DNA of 8,601 nucleotides from an uncultured Lachnospiraceae bacterium (lineage in GTDB: Bacteria; Bacillota; Clostridia; Lachnospirales; Lachnospiraceae): positions 1 through 8,601 of the forward strand of contig CACZQT010000272.1 in the NCBI GenBank assembly GCA_902783295.1, read 5' to 3'. Below the pieces are notes generated by a model. That model was not told where the DNA came from. It saw only the letters and a program-made list of their open reading frames with translations, and did not search any database. Shown in pieces: positions 1 through 6,585 of this stretch; the first letter of the stretch is position 1, and each line of letters begins with the position of its first letter. Made by a program: the position numbers and the translations under genes.

Positions 1-1047
1 AACGGCAGCCAGGGATTTCGCCTCCGCCGACAGATCATATAATCCCAGAATACGGGTCAGAAAGATCTGACTCGGAATGACCAGAAGAATAATCCCCGCA
101 TAGGAAATCCCCATCAGCTTCTTCATGTAATACTCTGCCTGGTCATATTCCATAGCTCCGACACACTGGCCGACTACCGTCACTATAGCCAGATTCACGG
201 CACTTCCAATGATAATGGCAATGGTGCCCACGGAAAGAGCCGCGCTGCTGGCTGCAATCTGCGTGGTGCCGAAAAGCGCCACAATGCTGATAACCAGGAG
301 ACGTCCCAGCGAAAAAAGACCGTTTTCGATGCCGTTCGGGATGGCAATGGAAAGGATGCGGCGGATATAATCCGCTTTCCAGGCCAGAATGTTCTTCCAT
401 TCGGCCCGGATCTGGTGTTTCCCGGAAAACAGCATGCCTGTCATCAAAAAACCGGCTGTCATACGGGCCATCAGCGTGGGAACCGCTACCCCGGCTACTC
501 CGGCATGCAGCACAAAGATTCCGACTGCATTTCCCACCACATTGATTGCATTCATCACCATGGAGACCGCCATGGTATGAACCGTTTTTTTCATAGAACG
601 GAACAGAGCTGCCGATGCATTGTAGATCCCCAGGAACGGATAGGAAAGCGCCGTAATCACCATATACCGGCTGGCTGCTGCCATGACATCCGGCTCCACA
701 TTTCTGTAGAAAAGATGCAGGATCTGTTTATGAGCCGCAAGCGTAAAAATCATCAGAGTCGTGGATATGATGGCTGATAACAACAGCAGCTGTCCCGCAG
801 AAAGATTTGCCTGTTCTCTGTCTTTATGGCCGAGATACTGGGAAACAATAACTGCTCCGCCGCCGCCGGCAGCTGCCAGCAGTGTGGAAATCAGGAACGC
901 GTACATATCCACCAGGGCGACGCCGGACATGGCTGCTTCCCCGGCGTAGGAAACCATCATGCTGTCTGCAACGCCTACCAGCAGGTTCAGGCACTGTTCC
1001 GCAGCCAGCGGCAGGATCAGCAGGGCCAGGTCCCGGTTGCTGAACAT
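1..1047 (-). CDS. MATE family efflux transporter, 3' part cut by window edge
   Basis: This is an integral membrane multidrug/cation antiporter of the MATE family, read by translating the minus strand from 1047 to the edge (349 codons, no stop). MATE proteins usually have about 450 residues, so roughly 100 C-terminal residues are missing. Family-like signatures are MFSNRDL at residue 1, ADSMMVSYAGEAAMSGVALV near 27-46, GGGGAVIVSQYLGHKDREQA near 61-80, FRSMKKT near 149-155 and MNAINVVGNAVGIF near 165-178. The second half begins with IAIPNGIENG near 234-243 and has VGQCVGAMEYDQA near 292-304. Hydrophobic segments recur throughout, as expected for a 12-helix transporter. I chose the start at 1047 because AGGGA lies 4 nt upstream and MFSN-type starts are common in clostridial MATEs. 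An in-frame ATG at 1071 is possible but lacks a good ribosome site. It closely follows the CPBP gene, so the two are probably co-transcribed. The substrate cannot be told from sequence. Confidence 0.9.
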   Translation of the reverse strand, partial: MFSNRDLALLILPLAAEQCLNLLVGVADSMMVSYAGEAAMSGVALVDMYAFLISTLLAAAGGGGAVIVSQYLGHKDREQANLSAGQLLLLSAIISTTLMIFTLAAHKQILHLFYRNVEPDVMAAASRYMVITALSYPFLGIYNASAALFRSMKKTVHTMAVSMVMNAINVVGNAVGIFVLHAGVAGVAVPTLMARMTAGFLMTGMLFSGKHQIRAEWKNILAWKADYIRRILSIAIPNGIENGLFSLGRLLVISIVALFGTTQIAASSAALSVGTIAIIIGSAVNLAIVTVVGQCVGAMEYDQAEYYMKKLMGISYAGIILLVIPSQIFLTRILGLYDLSAEAKSLAAV

Positions 1048-1079
1048 TTTTTCCCTGCCGGCTGAAGTCATCTGCAGAT

Positions 1080-1973
1080 TCAAAGTTCTTCGCTCTCCTT
1101 TTCTTCCGGTCCCGGGAGAAGCTGCAGGTTCACCTGATGATGTACCACGGAAAGCAGTCCCACCAGTGCCAGGCAGGCAGCTGCCGTAAAAATAATCAGG
1201 GACATTTCGCCTTCCAGAATACCGTCCAGCATTGTCGTCTCAGAAACAATGACGGAGATCAGATTGGCGCCGATGTGTGCCAGGATCGGTGCAGTCAGCG
1301 TGTGGAATTTCTCCATAAGGTACCCGAACAGAAGTCCCATGGCAAATGCGTAAACCATCTGCAGCATGTATCCGTGGTAAAAGGCAAATACGGCAGCCGC
1401 GCCAAGAATGGCCACCCCCGGTCTTGCCCAGTCACGCAGGCGTCCCTGAATCACTCCCCTGAACAGAAACTCTTCCGTTACCGGACTCAGCAGGCCGATC
1501 CCCAGAATTTCCAGCCACAGATTGCCCTTATACAAAGCTTCGCTGATTTCATCCATAGCGGTTCCGCTGGCCTCCATCAGCCCGCTCATCATAATCAGGC
1601 CATTCATCGCCAGGCAGGCCGCAGCTCCAAGCAGCAGAGCCAGTACATAGCAGAAAGCATCCGGCTTTGAATAGACTGCCGGCTTTCCCTCTCTCTGCTT
1701 CTGGTCATTTCTCCAGTAAAGAGCGGTGGGTACCAGCACCAGCGCAGAAGTGGCCAGCGTAATCTGGGTTCCGTGTGCTGCCAGCCATTTCAGGGTTTCT
1801 TCCAGCAGGACATAATAATCCAGAGCAATGCCTCCCTGTATCAGAGAAATGATACTGTAGGTAACCCCCAGAATACCCGCAAGGATTGCCACGAAAATAC
1901 TGATGCCATAATAGGTCAGAAGAGGGTAAGCCAGCTTCCAGATCCTGTTGAACATTGTTTCCTCTTGTTTCAT
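1080..1973 (-). CDS. CPBP family intramembrane glutamic endopeptidase
   Basis: A 297-residue multi-spanning membrane protein of the CPBP (CAAX protease and bacteriocin-processing, Abi) family. The three family motifs are intact: EEFLFR at 167-172 (catalytic Glu pair and Arg), FAFYH at 196-200 (His200), and HIGAN at 233-237 (His233, Asn237). Hydrophobic stretches lie near 16-48, 71-87, 107-130, 152-166, 187-219, 227-246 and 258-277. The C-terminus is short and acidic (EEKESEEL). The start is secure: AAAGGAGGGG lies about 8 nt upstream of ATG 1973. Family members act in prenyl-protein processing, bacteriocin self-immunity or signalling proteolysis; nothing here identifies the substrate. There is no bacteriocin precursor in the window, so immunity is not supported by context. 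The MATE gene follows within 8-33 nt depending on its start, suggesting one transcript. No clear promoter was found in the 169 bp upstream. Confidence 0.9.
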   Translation of the reverse strand: MKQEETMFNRIWKLAYPLLTYYGISIFVAILAGILGVTYSIISLIQGGIALDYYVLLEETLKWLAAHGTQITLATSALVLVPTALYWRNDQKQREGKPAVYSKPDAFCYVLALLLGAAACLAMNGLIMMSGLMEASGTAMDEISEALYKGNLWLEILGIGLLSPVTEEFLFRGVIQGRLRDWARPGVAILGAAAVFAFYHGYMLQMVYAFAMGLLFGYLMEKFHTLTAPILAHIGANLISVIVSETTMLDGILEGEMSLIIFTAAACLALVGLLSVVHHQVNLQLLPGPEEKESEEL

Positions 1974-2012
1974 CCGGCTCCCCTCCTTTACCCGGCTGCC
2001 ACCGGCAGGATG

Positions 2013-2049
2013 AACAAACTGCCACGGGCTGTTTCATGGCCCGTGGCAG
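2013..2049 (-). terminator. Hairpin downstream of pckA, possible intrinsic terminator
   Basis: A perfect 11-bp inverted repeat, CTGCCACGGGC (2019-2029) and GCCCGTGGCAG (2039-2049), encloses a 9-nt loop. On the minus strand it is followed by TTTGTT, a short and interrupted T tract, about 95 nt after the pckA stop. The weak tract and the closeness of the CPBP ribosome site (about 30 nt further on) suggest a leaky terminator or attenuator, so pckA readthrough into the CPBP gene is possible. Confidence 0.6.
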
Positions 2050-2142
2050 ACTTATGAACTGTTTTCAGCATAAAGGACGCTGTCACCATGCAGTCATGCA
2101 CAACTGCCTTCCGGCAGAGGCAGACCTTTTTTCATGGAAGAA

Positions 2143-3747
2143 TTAATCCTCTTCTTCTACATTCGGCTTCGGGCCTGCGTTCACGATGTTCTTAGGCATA
2201 TGAGGATACTTCCTGGTGAAGTTCATCCTGAACATCTTCGCCACCTTGTTAGCCATATCGTAGTAAGCCTGACGGTCTTCCCAGTTGCAGCGAGGCCGCA
2301 GGATCTTCGGATCCACGCCTTCCAGAGCCTTCGGAACGTCCACACGGAAGATCTCGTCAAACTCGAATTCAGCCTTTTCGATCTCTCCGGTAAGGGCTGC
2401 CGTTACCATGGTACGGGTGGAATGCAGATCAACACGCTTGCCGACGCCGTAAGGGCCTCCGGTCCAGCCTGTATTGATCAGGTAAACGCGGGTATGATAC
2501 TGTTCGATTCTCTCACCCAGCATGTCCGCATAATACAGAGGATCCATCGGCATGAAAGGCTCGCCGAACAGGGTCGAGAAGGTCGGCTGCGGTTCCTTGA
2601 TGCCGCGCTCGGTACCGGCTACCTTGGCAGTAAAGCCGGTTACGAAATGATACATGGCCGCGTTGGGCGTCAGTCGGGAAATCGGAGGCAGTACGCCGTA
2701 GGCATCCGCCGTCAGGAAAATCACAACCTTCGGGATGCCGCCGATACCCGGTACCGCTGCGTTCGGAATATACTCCACAGGATAACCGGCACGGGTGTTC
2801 TCCGTCAGGCTCGCGTCATCAAAGTCAAATTCACGGGTCATGGGATCCAGCGCAACGTTCTCCACCAGGCAGCCGAACTTGATGGCATTATAGATATCCG
2901 GCTCGTCCTCTTTGTCCAGACGGATGCACTTTGCATAGCAGCCGCCTTCAAAGTTGAAGATGCCGTCCTTGGACCAGCCGTGTTCGTCATCACCGATCAG
3001 CAGGCGGGTAGGATCAGCGGACAGGGTCGTTTTGCCGGTGCCGGACAGGCCGAAGAACACAGCGGTGTCGCCGGTTTTCGGATCCATGTTGGCAGAGCAG
3101 TGCATCGGAAGTACATTGTATTCCTTCGGCATGACATAGTTCATGGTCGAGAAGACGCTCTTCTTGATTTCGCCGGAATACTGGGTGCCTACGATAACGA
3201 TCATACGGGCTTCGAAGTCGATCATGATGGCAGCTTCGGAATGCACGCCGTCCAGCCTGGGATCGCACTTGAATCCGGGAGCTACGATCATGGTGAAATC
3301 CGCAGCGCCGAAATCCTTCAGCTCTTCTTCCGTCGGCCGAAGGAGCAGCTGATGGATGAAAAGGTTCTGGCTGGCCATTTCATTGATCACGCGGAATTTC
3401 TTGCGGTACTTGGGATCCGCACCGGCGTAACCGTCGAAGATAAAGATTTCACGGTTCTGCAGGTAGGCAATGGCTTTTTCTTTGATCTTATCGAAGTACT
3501 CCCGGCGGATGGCACGGTTCGTGTCATTCCAGTAAATATCATTGTGCACTCCGGGGGTGTCTACAATAAATTTATCTTTGGGGCTGCGGCCGGTGTACTT
3601 CCCGGTATAAACAACCAGTGCACCGCTGCTGGAAAGGAATCCTTCCTGTCTGCGAACAGCTGCCTCTGTCAGTTCCGCCGGCGTCAGGTTGCGGTAGACG
3701 GCCTTCGCGCCGTGGATACCAAGTTTCTCGATACCATAGGTTTCCAT
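2143..3747 (-). CDS. pckA: Phosphoenolpyruvate carboxykinase (ATP)
   Basis: A cytoplasmic enzyme interconverting oxaloacetate plus ATP with phosphoenolpyruvate, CO2 and ADP. It serves gluconeogenesis, or runs in reverse in many anaerobic fermenters. The 534-residue length is typical of the ATP-dependent bacterial family. Visible motifs are TGRSPKD at 52-58 (substrate Arg54), GEIKKSVF at 192-199 and MHCSAN at 215-220 (metal-ligand region). The P-loop GLSGTGKTTLS is at 233-243, DDEHGW (kinase-2-like) at 253-258, ENTRAGYP near 316-323, and NTGWTGGPYGVGKR at 425-438. No key residue appears to be missing. I chose ATG 3747 because AGGAGG sits 7 nt upstream and METYGIEKLG matches family N-termini. 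An upstream in-frame TTG (3789) would add 14 residues that run through the ribosome site. It is probably transcribed alone from its own promoter in the 203-bp gap after the PBP gene. That the reaction runs in the reverse (PEP-carboxylating) direction is inference only. Confidence 0.97.
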   Translation of the reverse strand: METYGIEKLGIHGAKAVYRNLTPAELTEAAVRRQEGFLSSSGALVVYTGKYTGRSPKDKFIVDTPGVHNDIYWNDTNRAIRREYFDKIKEKAIAYLQNREIFIFDGYAGADPKYRKKFRVINEMASQNLFIHQLLLRPTEEELKDFGAADFTMIVAPGFKCDPRLDGVHSEAAIMIDFEARMIVIVGTQYSGEIKKSVFSTMNYVMPKEYNVLPMHCSANMDPKTGDTAVFFGLSGTGKTTLSADPTRLLIGDDEHGWSKDGIFNFEGGCYAKCIRLDKEDEPDIYNAIKFGCLVENVALDPMTREFDFDDASLTENTRAGYPVEYIPNAAVPGIGGIPKVVIFLTADAYGVLPPISRLTPNAAMYHFVTGFTAKVAGTERGIKEPQPTFSTLFGEPFMPMDPLYYADMLGERIEQYHTRVYLINTGWTGGPYGVGKRVDLHSTRTMVTAALTGEIEKAEFEFDEIFRVDVPKALEGVDPKILRPRCNWEDRQAYYDMANKVAKMFRMNFTRKYPHMPKNIVNAGPKPNVEEED

Positions 3748-3825
3748 ATCATGCCCTCCTGCATTATTAGGGTGACAAGGGTGGCGCAAAAGGACACCAT
3801 TGCCAGCTCCCTGTCTTCTCCTTAT

Positions 3826-3851
3826 GCCGGAACAGTTTCCGACTGTCCGGC
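3826..3851 (-). promoter_or_regulatory. Hairpin at the 5' end of the predicted pckA transcript
   Basis: GCCGGAACAGT (3826-3836) and ACTGTCCGGC (3842-3851) form a 10-bp stem with one bulged base and a 5-nt loop. If the -10 box at 3859-3864 is correct, the stem begins within a few nucleotides of the transcript's 5' end, a placement known to protect mRNAs from 5'-dependent decay. It lacks a following T tract, so it is not an intrinsic terminator for the PBP gene. Confidence 0.45.
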
Positions 3852-3858
3852 GTTACCT

Positions 3859-3887
3859 ATCATAACATAAAACTTTCGGTTTGTGTT
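3859..3887 (-). promoter_or_regulatory. Candidate promoter of pckA
   Basis: On the minus strand TATGAT (3859-3864) matches a sigma-A -10 box at five of six positions. At 17-bp spacing the -35 hexamer is AACACA (3882-3887), which is weak. An overlapping TATGTT lies 5 bp upstream. It sits in the only sizeable gap upstream of pckA and would give a leader of about 105 nt. The weak -35 would suit an activated or carbon-regulated promoter, but no operator was recognised. Confidence 0.4.
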
Positions 3888-3950
3888 AGACCTTTTTTGT
3901 GTAAAATCATAGCGCAAAGATTAGAATCCGCCACATTTCTATATGGAAAA

Positions 3951-6554
3951 TCAGGGGTCTTCCTCATCCAGCATTTCGAGTTCCTGCCAGTCGATATCCT
4001 CTTCGTCAAAGATCTCCCAGTCCTGATCTCCGGCATCCTCTTCATCCAGATCTTCCCCGTCCCAGTCCACGTCATTTCCGGGATCATTCTGCCGGTCATC
4101 CTCATCATCGTCTTCGTCCAGCAGCTCCCGCTCCTGCCGGTCCAGGTCCTCGTCCTCCTCCAGCAGGCCCTGCTCCTGCCAGTCCGGGCCTTCCTCATTC
4201 AGCAGCCCCAGTTCCTGCCAGTCAATGTCCTCATCCCACTGCAGTCCCAGATCCTGTCCGTTTACCATGCCGCCCGCATCTGTTCTGGACGGCAGGCCCG
4301 CTTCAATACCTGCCAGAGGACTGCCCATGCAGTACCAGGAAAAAATGGCGCCGCTTTTCTTCGTAACATAGCCGCTGCCTCCCAGATTCTTCACATCCTC
4401 CACCATGGACACCAGCAGCAGAGAATTCTCCGCATCCAGCTCCGGGGTAAAAGCCGCAAACCATCCAAGCTCTGTACCGCTCTCATCTGACTGGCTGGCC
4501 TTGATTTCCGCCGTACCTGTCTTGCCGGCGATCTCCAGTCCATCCACCTGTGCACCGGTGCCTGTCCCGCTTTCTACCGCCCGGATCAGTGCTCTGACGA
4601 TCCGGCGGCAGGCATCCTCCGAGAAGACATTTTCCTTCCAGAAAGCAGGCTCCGCATCTTCGGAAAGTTCCAGTCTCGGCAGGATCAGGCTGCCCTGATT
4701 CATGAAACCGGAATAAATAACTGCCAGATGCAGAGGATTCACAAGAATCTCACCCTGCCCGTAGCCGCTGTCCGCCAGCTGGATACCTTCTTCAATGTGC
4801 CCGCTGTTCGAATATGTCGAAGCACGCATCTGGATAGGAAATTCTACCCTGTCTCCGAATCCCAGCGCATTCAGACCTTCTTCCAGGGCTTCCGCACCCA
4901 TACGGACCGCCGCCCTGGCAAACCAGACGTTATCGGAAACTTCCAGAGCATCCTCTACCGTACCGGGATAGGCCGTGTGAAGCGTCGTTACATAATAATT
5001 TCCCCAGGAATCATCCGCCTGCCAGGCATCGGAAGTAGAATAGGTTTCTCCTCCCTCTATGCTCCCGTTGGTAAGACCGATGGCTGCCACGACAGACTTG
5101 AAGGAAGAACCCGGAGTCCACGCAGCACGCACACGGTTGGTAAGCGGTGTAAACAGATCATTGGTCCAAAGATCCCACTGTGCCTGTGAAATGCCTGTAA
5201 TAAACAGATTCGTATCGTAGGAAGGCGTGCTTACCAGTGCCAGCACTTCTCCGGTTTTCGGATTCATGGCCACATGCGCGCCGGGATCCGCCCGGTAAAC
5301 ACGGTAGATCACTCTCTGCAGTTCGCTGTCGATCGTCAGGCGGATATCTTCGCCCTGTACCGGATTGGATGAAGCAAGCACCCGGACCGTATCACCGTTT
5401 TCCGCCTGGATACGGATCCGGCGCCCGGGTATGCCGCGCAGCCTTTCCTCGTAAAGAGCTTCCAGCCCTACCTTGCCGATCTGGCTGGATGAATTGTAAA
5501 AGCCTTCCGTATCCGCGTCCAGTTCCTCCGCCGTGATATCCTGCACATAACCGACCAGATGCGCTGCCGCCTCGCCCAGAGGATAAATACGAAGCTGCAC
5601 ATCGTTCAGCAGGACACCGGGAATAGCCCGCAGCTTCTCGTCCCGTTCCTTTTTCACCCGTATGGAGGCTGTAGGATCATGGGAAGATACTTCCTCTTCC
5701 GTCAGCTTTTCCACGGTCCGGATCGGCACGAAAACGTCATCCGTGACCCAGCCTGCAGACATTTTCTGCTCTATGCTTTCCACCGTAGTGCCCAGCACCT
5801 CTGCCAGCCGTGTCACAGAATCCTCCGCCATACGGCCCCGGACGAGACCTACCGATGTTGCAGTCCCGGTACCGGCCAGAAGCACACCGTTCCGGTCAAA
5901 AATCTGTCCGCGTTCTGCCGGTGTATTTGTTACCCTGACCCGTCCGCCTTCTGTCAGATCCGGAAAAATCAGGCTGTCTTTCCAGGACAACCGCCAGTTC
6001 TCCCCTTCCAGGTTCAGAGTTGCCTCATTGTCCAGGGAAACAGGGCCGGCCAGTGAGTCCATGGTCTGTGTGTAGGAAAACGTGCGCCGTACAACCTTTG
6101 TCGACTCCACCTTATAGGAATTTCCCTTTTCTCCTTCCACTTCCACGGACGCTTCCCGCTGGATCCGGGTGTCGATATTTTCTGCCTCTATGCCTTCATA
6201 GATATTGCGGTTGCGTTCGATGAACTCATTCTTTCCCCGGGCATTCTTACTTTCCTGGTCCAGAAGCTCATACATACCGGCATAATCACCGGCAGCCAGA
6301 CAGTCCATATACGCTGTAAGCACTTCTTCAGCGGTTCTTCCGTCCGCAGGCTCCGTAACAGCAGTTCCCTGTCCCGGCCTGGTTTCCTCTCCGCCTGTGC
6401 CTCCCTGTCCGGGACGGAAAATAACACGGGCCATGACTGCCAGCACCACAATCAGGGCTACCACGGCTGCGCCGATAGCAGTCCCCATGATGATACGCTG
6501 TTTCCGGCGTTTCCGTTTTCTCTCCTCCCGTACTTCCGTAATTGAGATCGGCAT
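3951..6554 (-). CDS. Class B penicillin-binding protein (MecA_N-type transpeptidase) with acidic C-terminal tail
   Basis: A membrane-anchored DD-transpeptidase that cross-links peptidoglycan stem peptides outside the cell. Layout of 867 residues: basic cytoplasmic start (RKRKRRKQR, 12-20), one transmembrane helix near 22-46, and a Gly/Thr/Pro-rich linker to about 73. A MecA_N/NTF2-like domain spans about 74-195 (AEEVLTAYMDCLAAGDY at its start). The PBP dimerisation domain spans about 212-375, opening with ERGQIFDRNG. The transpeptidase spans about 425-745. Catalytic motifs are complete: SSFK at 483-486 (nucleophile Ser483), SDN at 540-542 and KTGT at 678-681. This architecture is that of Bacillus PBP3 (PbpC) and staphylococcal PBP2a. 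It does not by itself prove beta-lactam resistance. After about residue 770 there is an unusual acidic repeat tail, described separately. ATG 6554 has AGGAG 10 nt upstream. It lies 31 nt after murE with no promoter or terminator seen between, so the two probably form an operon. Confidence 0.95.
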   Translation of the reverse strand: MPISITEVREERKRKRRKQRIIMGTAIGAAVVALIVVLAVMARVIFRPGQGGTGGEETRPGQGTAVTEPADGRTAEEVLTAYMDCLAAGDYAGMYELLDQESKNARGKNEFIERNRNIYEGIEAENIDTRIQREASVEVEGEKGNSYKVESTKVVRRTFSYTQTMDSLAGPVSLDNEATLNLEGENWRLSWKDSLIFPDLTEGGRVRVTNTPAERGQIFDRNGVLLAGTGTATSVGLVRGRMAEDSVTRLAEVLGTTVESIEQKMSAGWVTDDVFVPIRTVEKLTEEEVSSHDPTASIRVKKERDEKLRAIPGVLLNDVQLRIYPLGEAAAHLVGYVQDITAEELDADTEGFYNSSSQIGKVGLEALYEERLRGIPGRRIRIQAENGDTVRVLASSNPVQGEDIRLTIDSELQRVIYRVYRADPGAHVAMNPKTGEVLALVSTPSYDTNLFITGISQAQWDLWTNDLFTPLTNRVRAAWTPGSSFKSVVAAIGLTNGSIEGGETYSTSDAWQADDSWGNYYVTTLHTAYPGTVEDALEVSDNVWFARAAVRMGAEALEEGLNALGFGDRVEFPIQMRASTYSNSGHIEEGIQLADSGYGQGEILVNPLHLAVIYSGFMNQGSLILPRLELSEDAEPAFWKENVFSEDACRRIVRALIRAVESGTGTGAQVDGLEIAGKTGTAEIKASQSDESGTELGWFAAFTPELDAENSLLLVSMVEDVKNLGGSGYVTKKSGAIFSWYCMGSPLAGIEAGLPSRTDAGGMVNGQDLGLQWDEDIDWQELGLLNEEGPDWQEQGLLEEDEDLDRQERELLDEDDDEDDRQNDPGNDVDWDGEDLDEEDAGDQDWEIFDEEDIDWQELEMLDEEDP
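3954..4223 (-). repeat. Degenerate tandem repeats coding the acidic tail of the PBP
   Basis: Codons 778-867 of the PBP encode five or six diverged units beginning Asp-Trp-Gln-Glu or a variant. These are DWQELGLLNEEGP (778-790), DWQEQGLLEEDEDL (791-804), DRQERELLDEDDD (805-817), DWDGEDLDEEDAG (830-842), DWEIFDEEDI (845-854) and DWQELEMLDEEDP (855-867). Residues 774-867 contain 49 Asp/Glu against three Arg. The DNA shows the same repetition (runs of ctgccagtc and cctcttc/cctcctc on the plus strand). The units are multiples of three bases, so gain or loss would keep the frame. Confidence 0.85.
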
Positions 6555-6585
6555 CTCTTACACTCTCCTATGCCCGAACGGCTGG

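Noticed and set aside
1048..1071. MATE start at ATG 1071
   Set aside because: There is no Shine-Dalgarno at a proper distance, whereas ATG 1047 has AGGGA 4 nt upstream and the typical MFSN start. It is not fully excluded.
2104..2132. Plus-strand terminator (CTGCC/GGCAG then ACC and six T)
   Set aside because: No plus-strand gene ends here, and the stem is only 5 bp.
3748..3789. Longer pckA beginning at TTG 3789
   Set aside because: The 14 extra codons run through the AGGAGG site that serves ATG 3747, and the family N-terminus begins at the later Met.
2134..3870. 578-codon open frame on the plus strand opposite pckA
   Set aside because: It is antisense to a full-length, motif-complete pckA, has no ribosome site or recognisable domain, and arises from the codon bias of the minus-strand gene.
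3897..4490. 197-codon hydrophobic plus-strand frame opposite the PBP tail
   Set aside because: Its apparent repeats are the antisense image of the acidic DWQEL repeats, and it has no start signal of its own.
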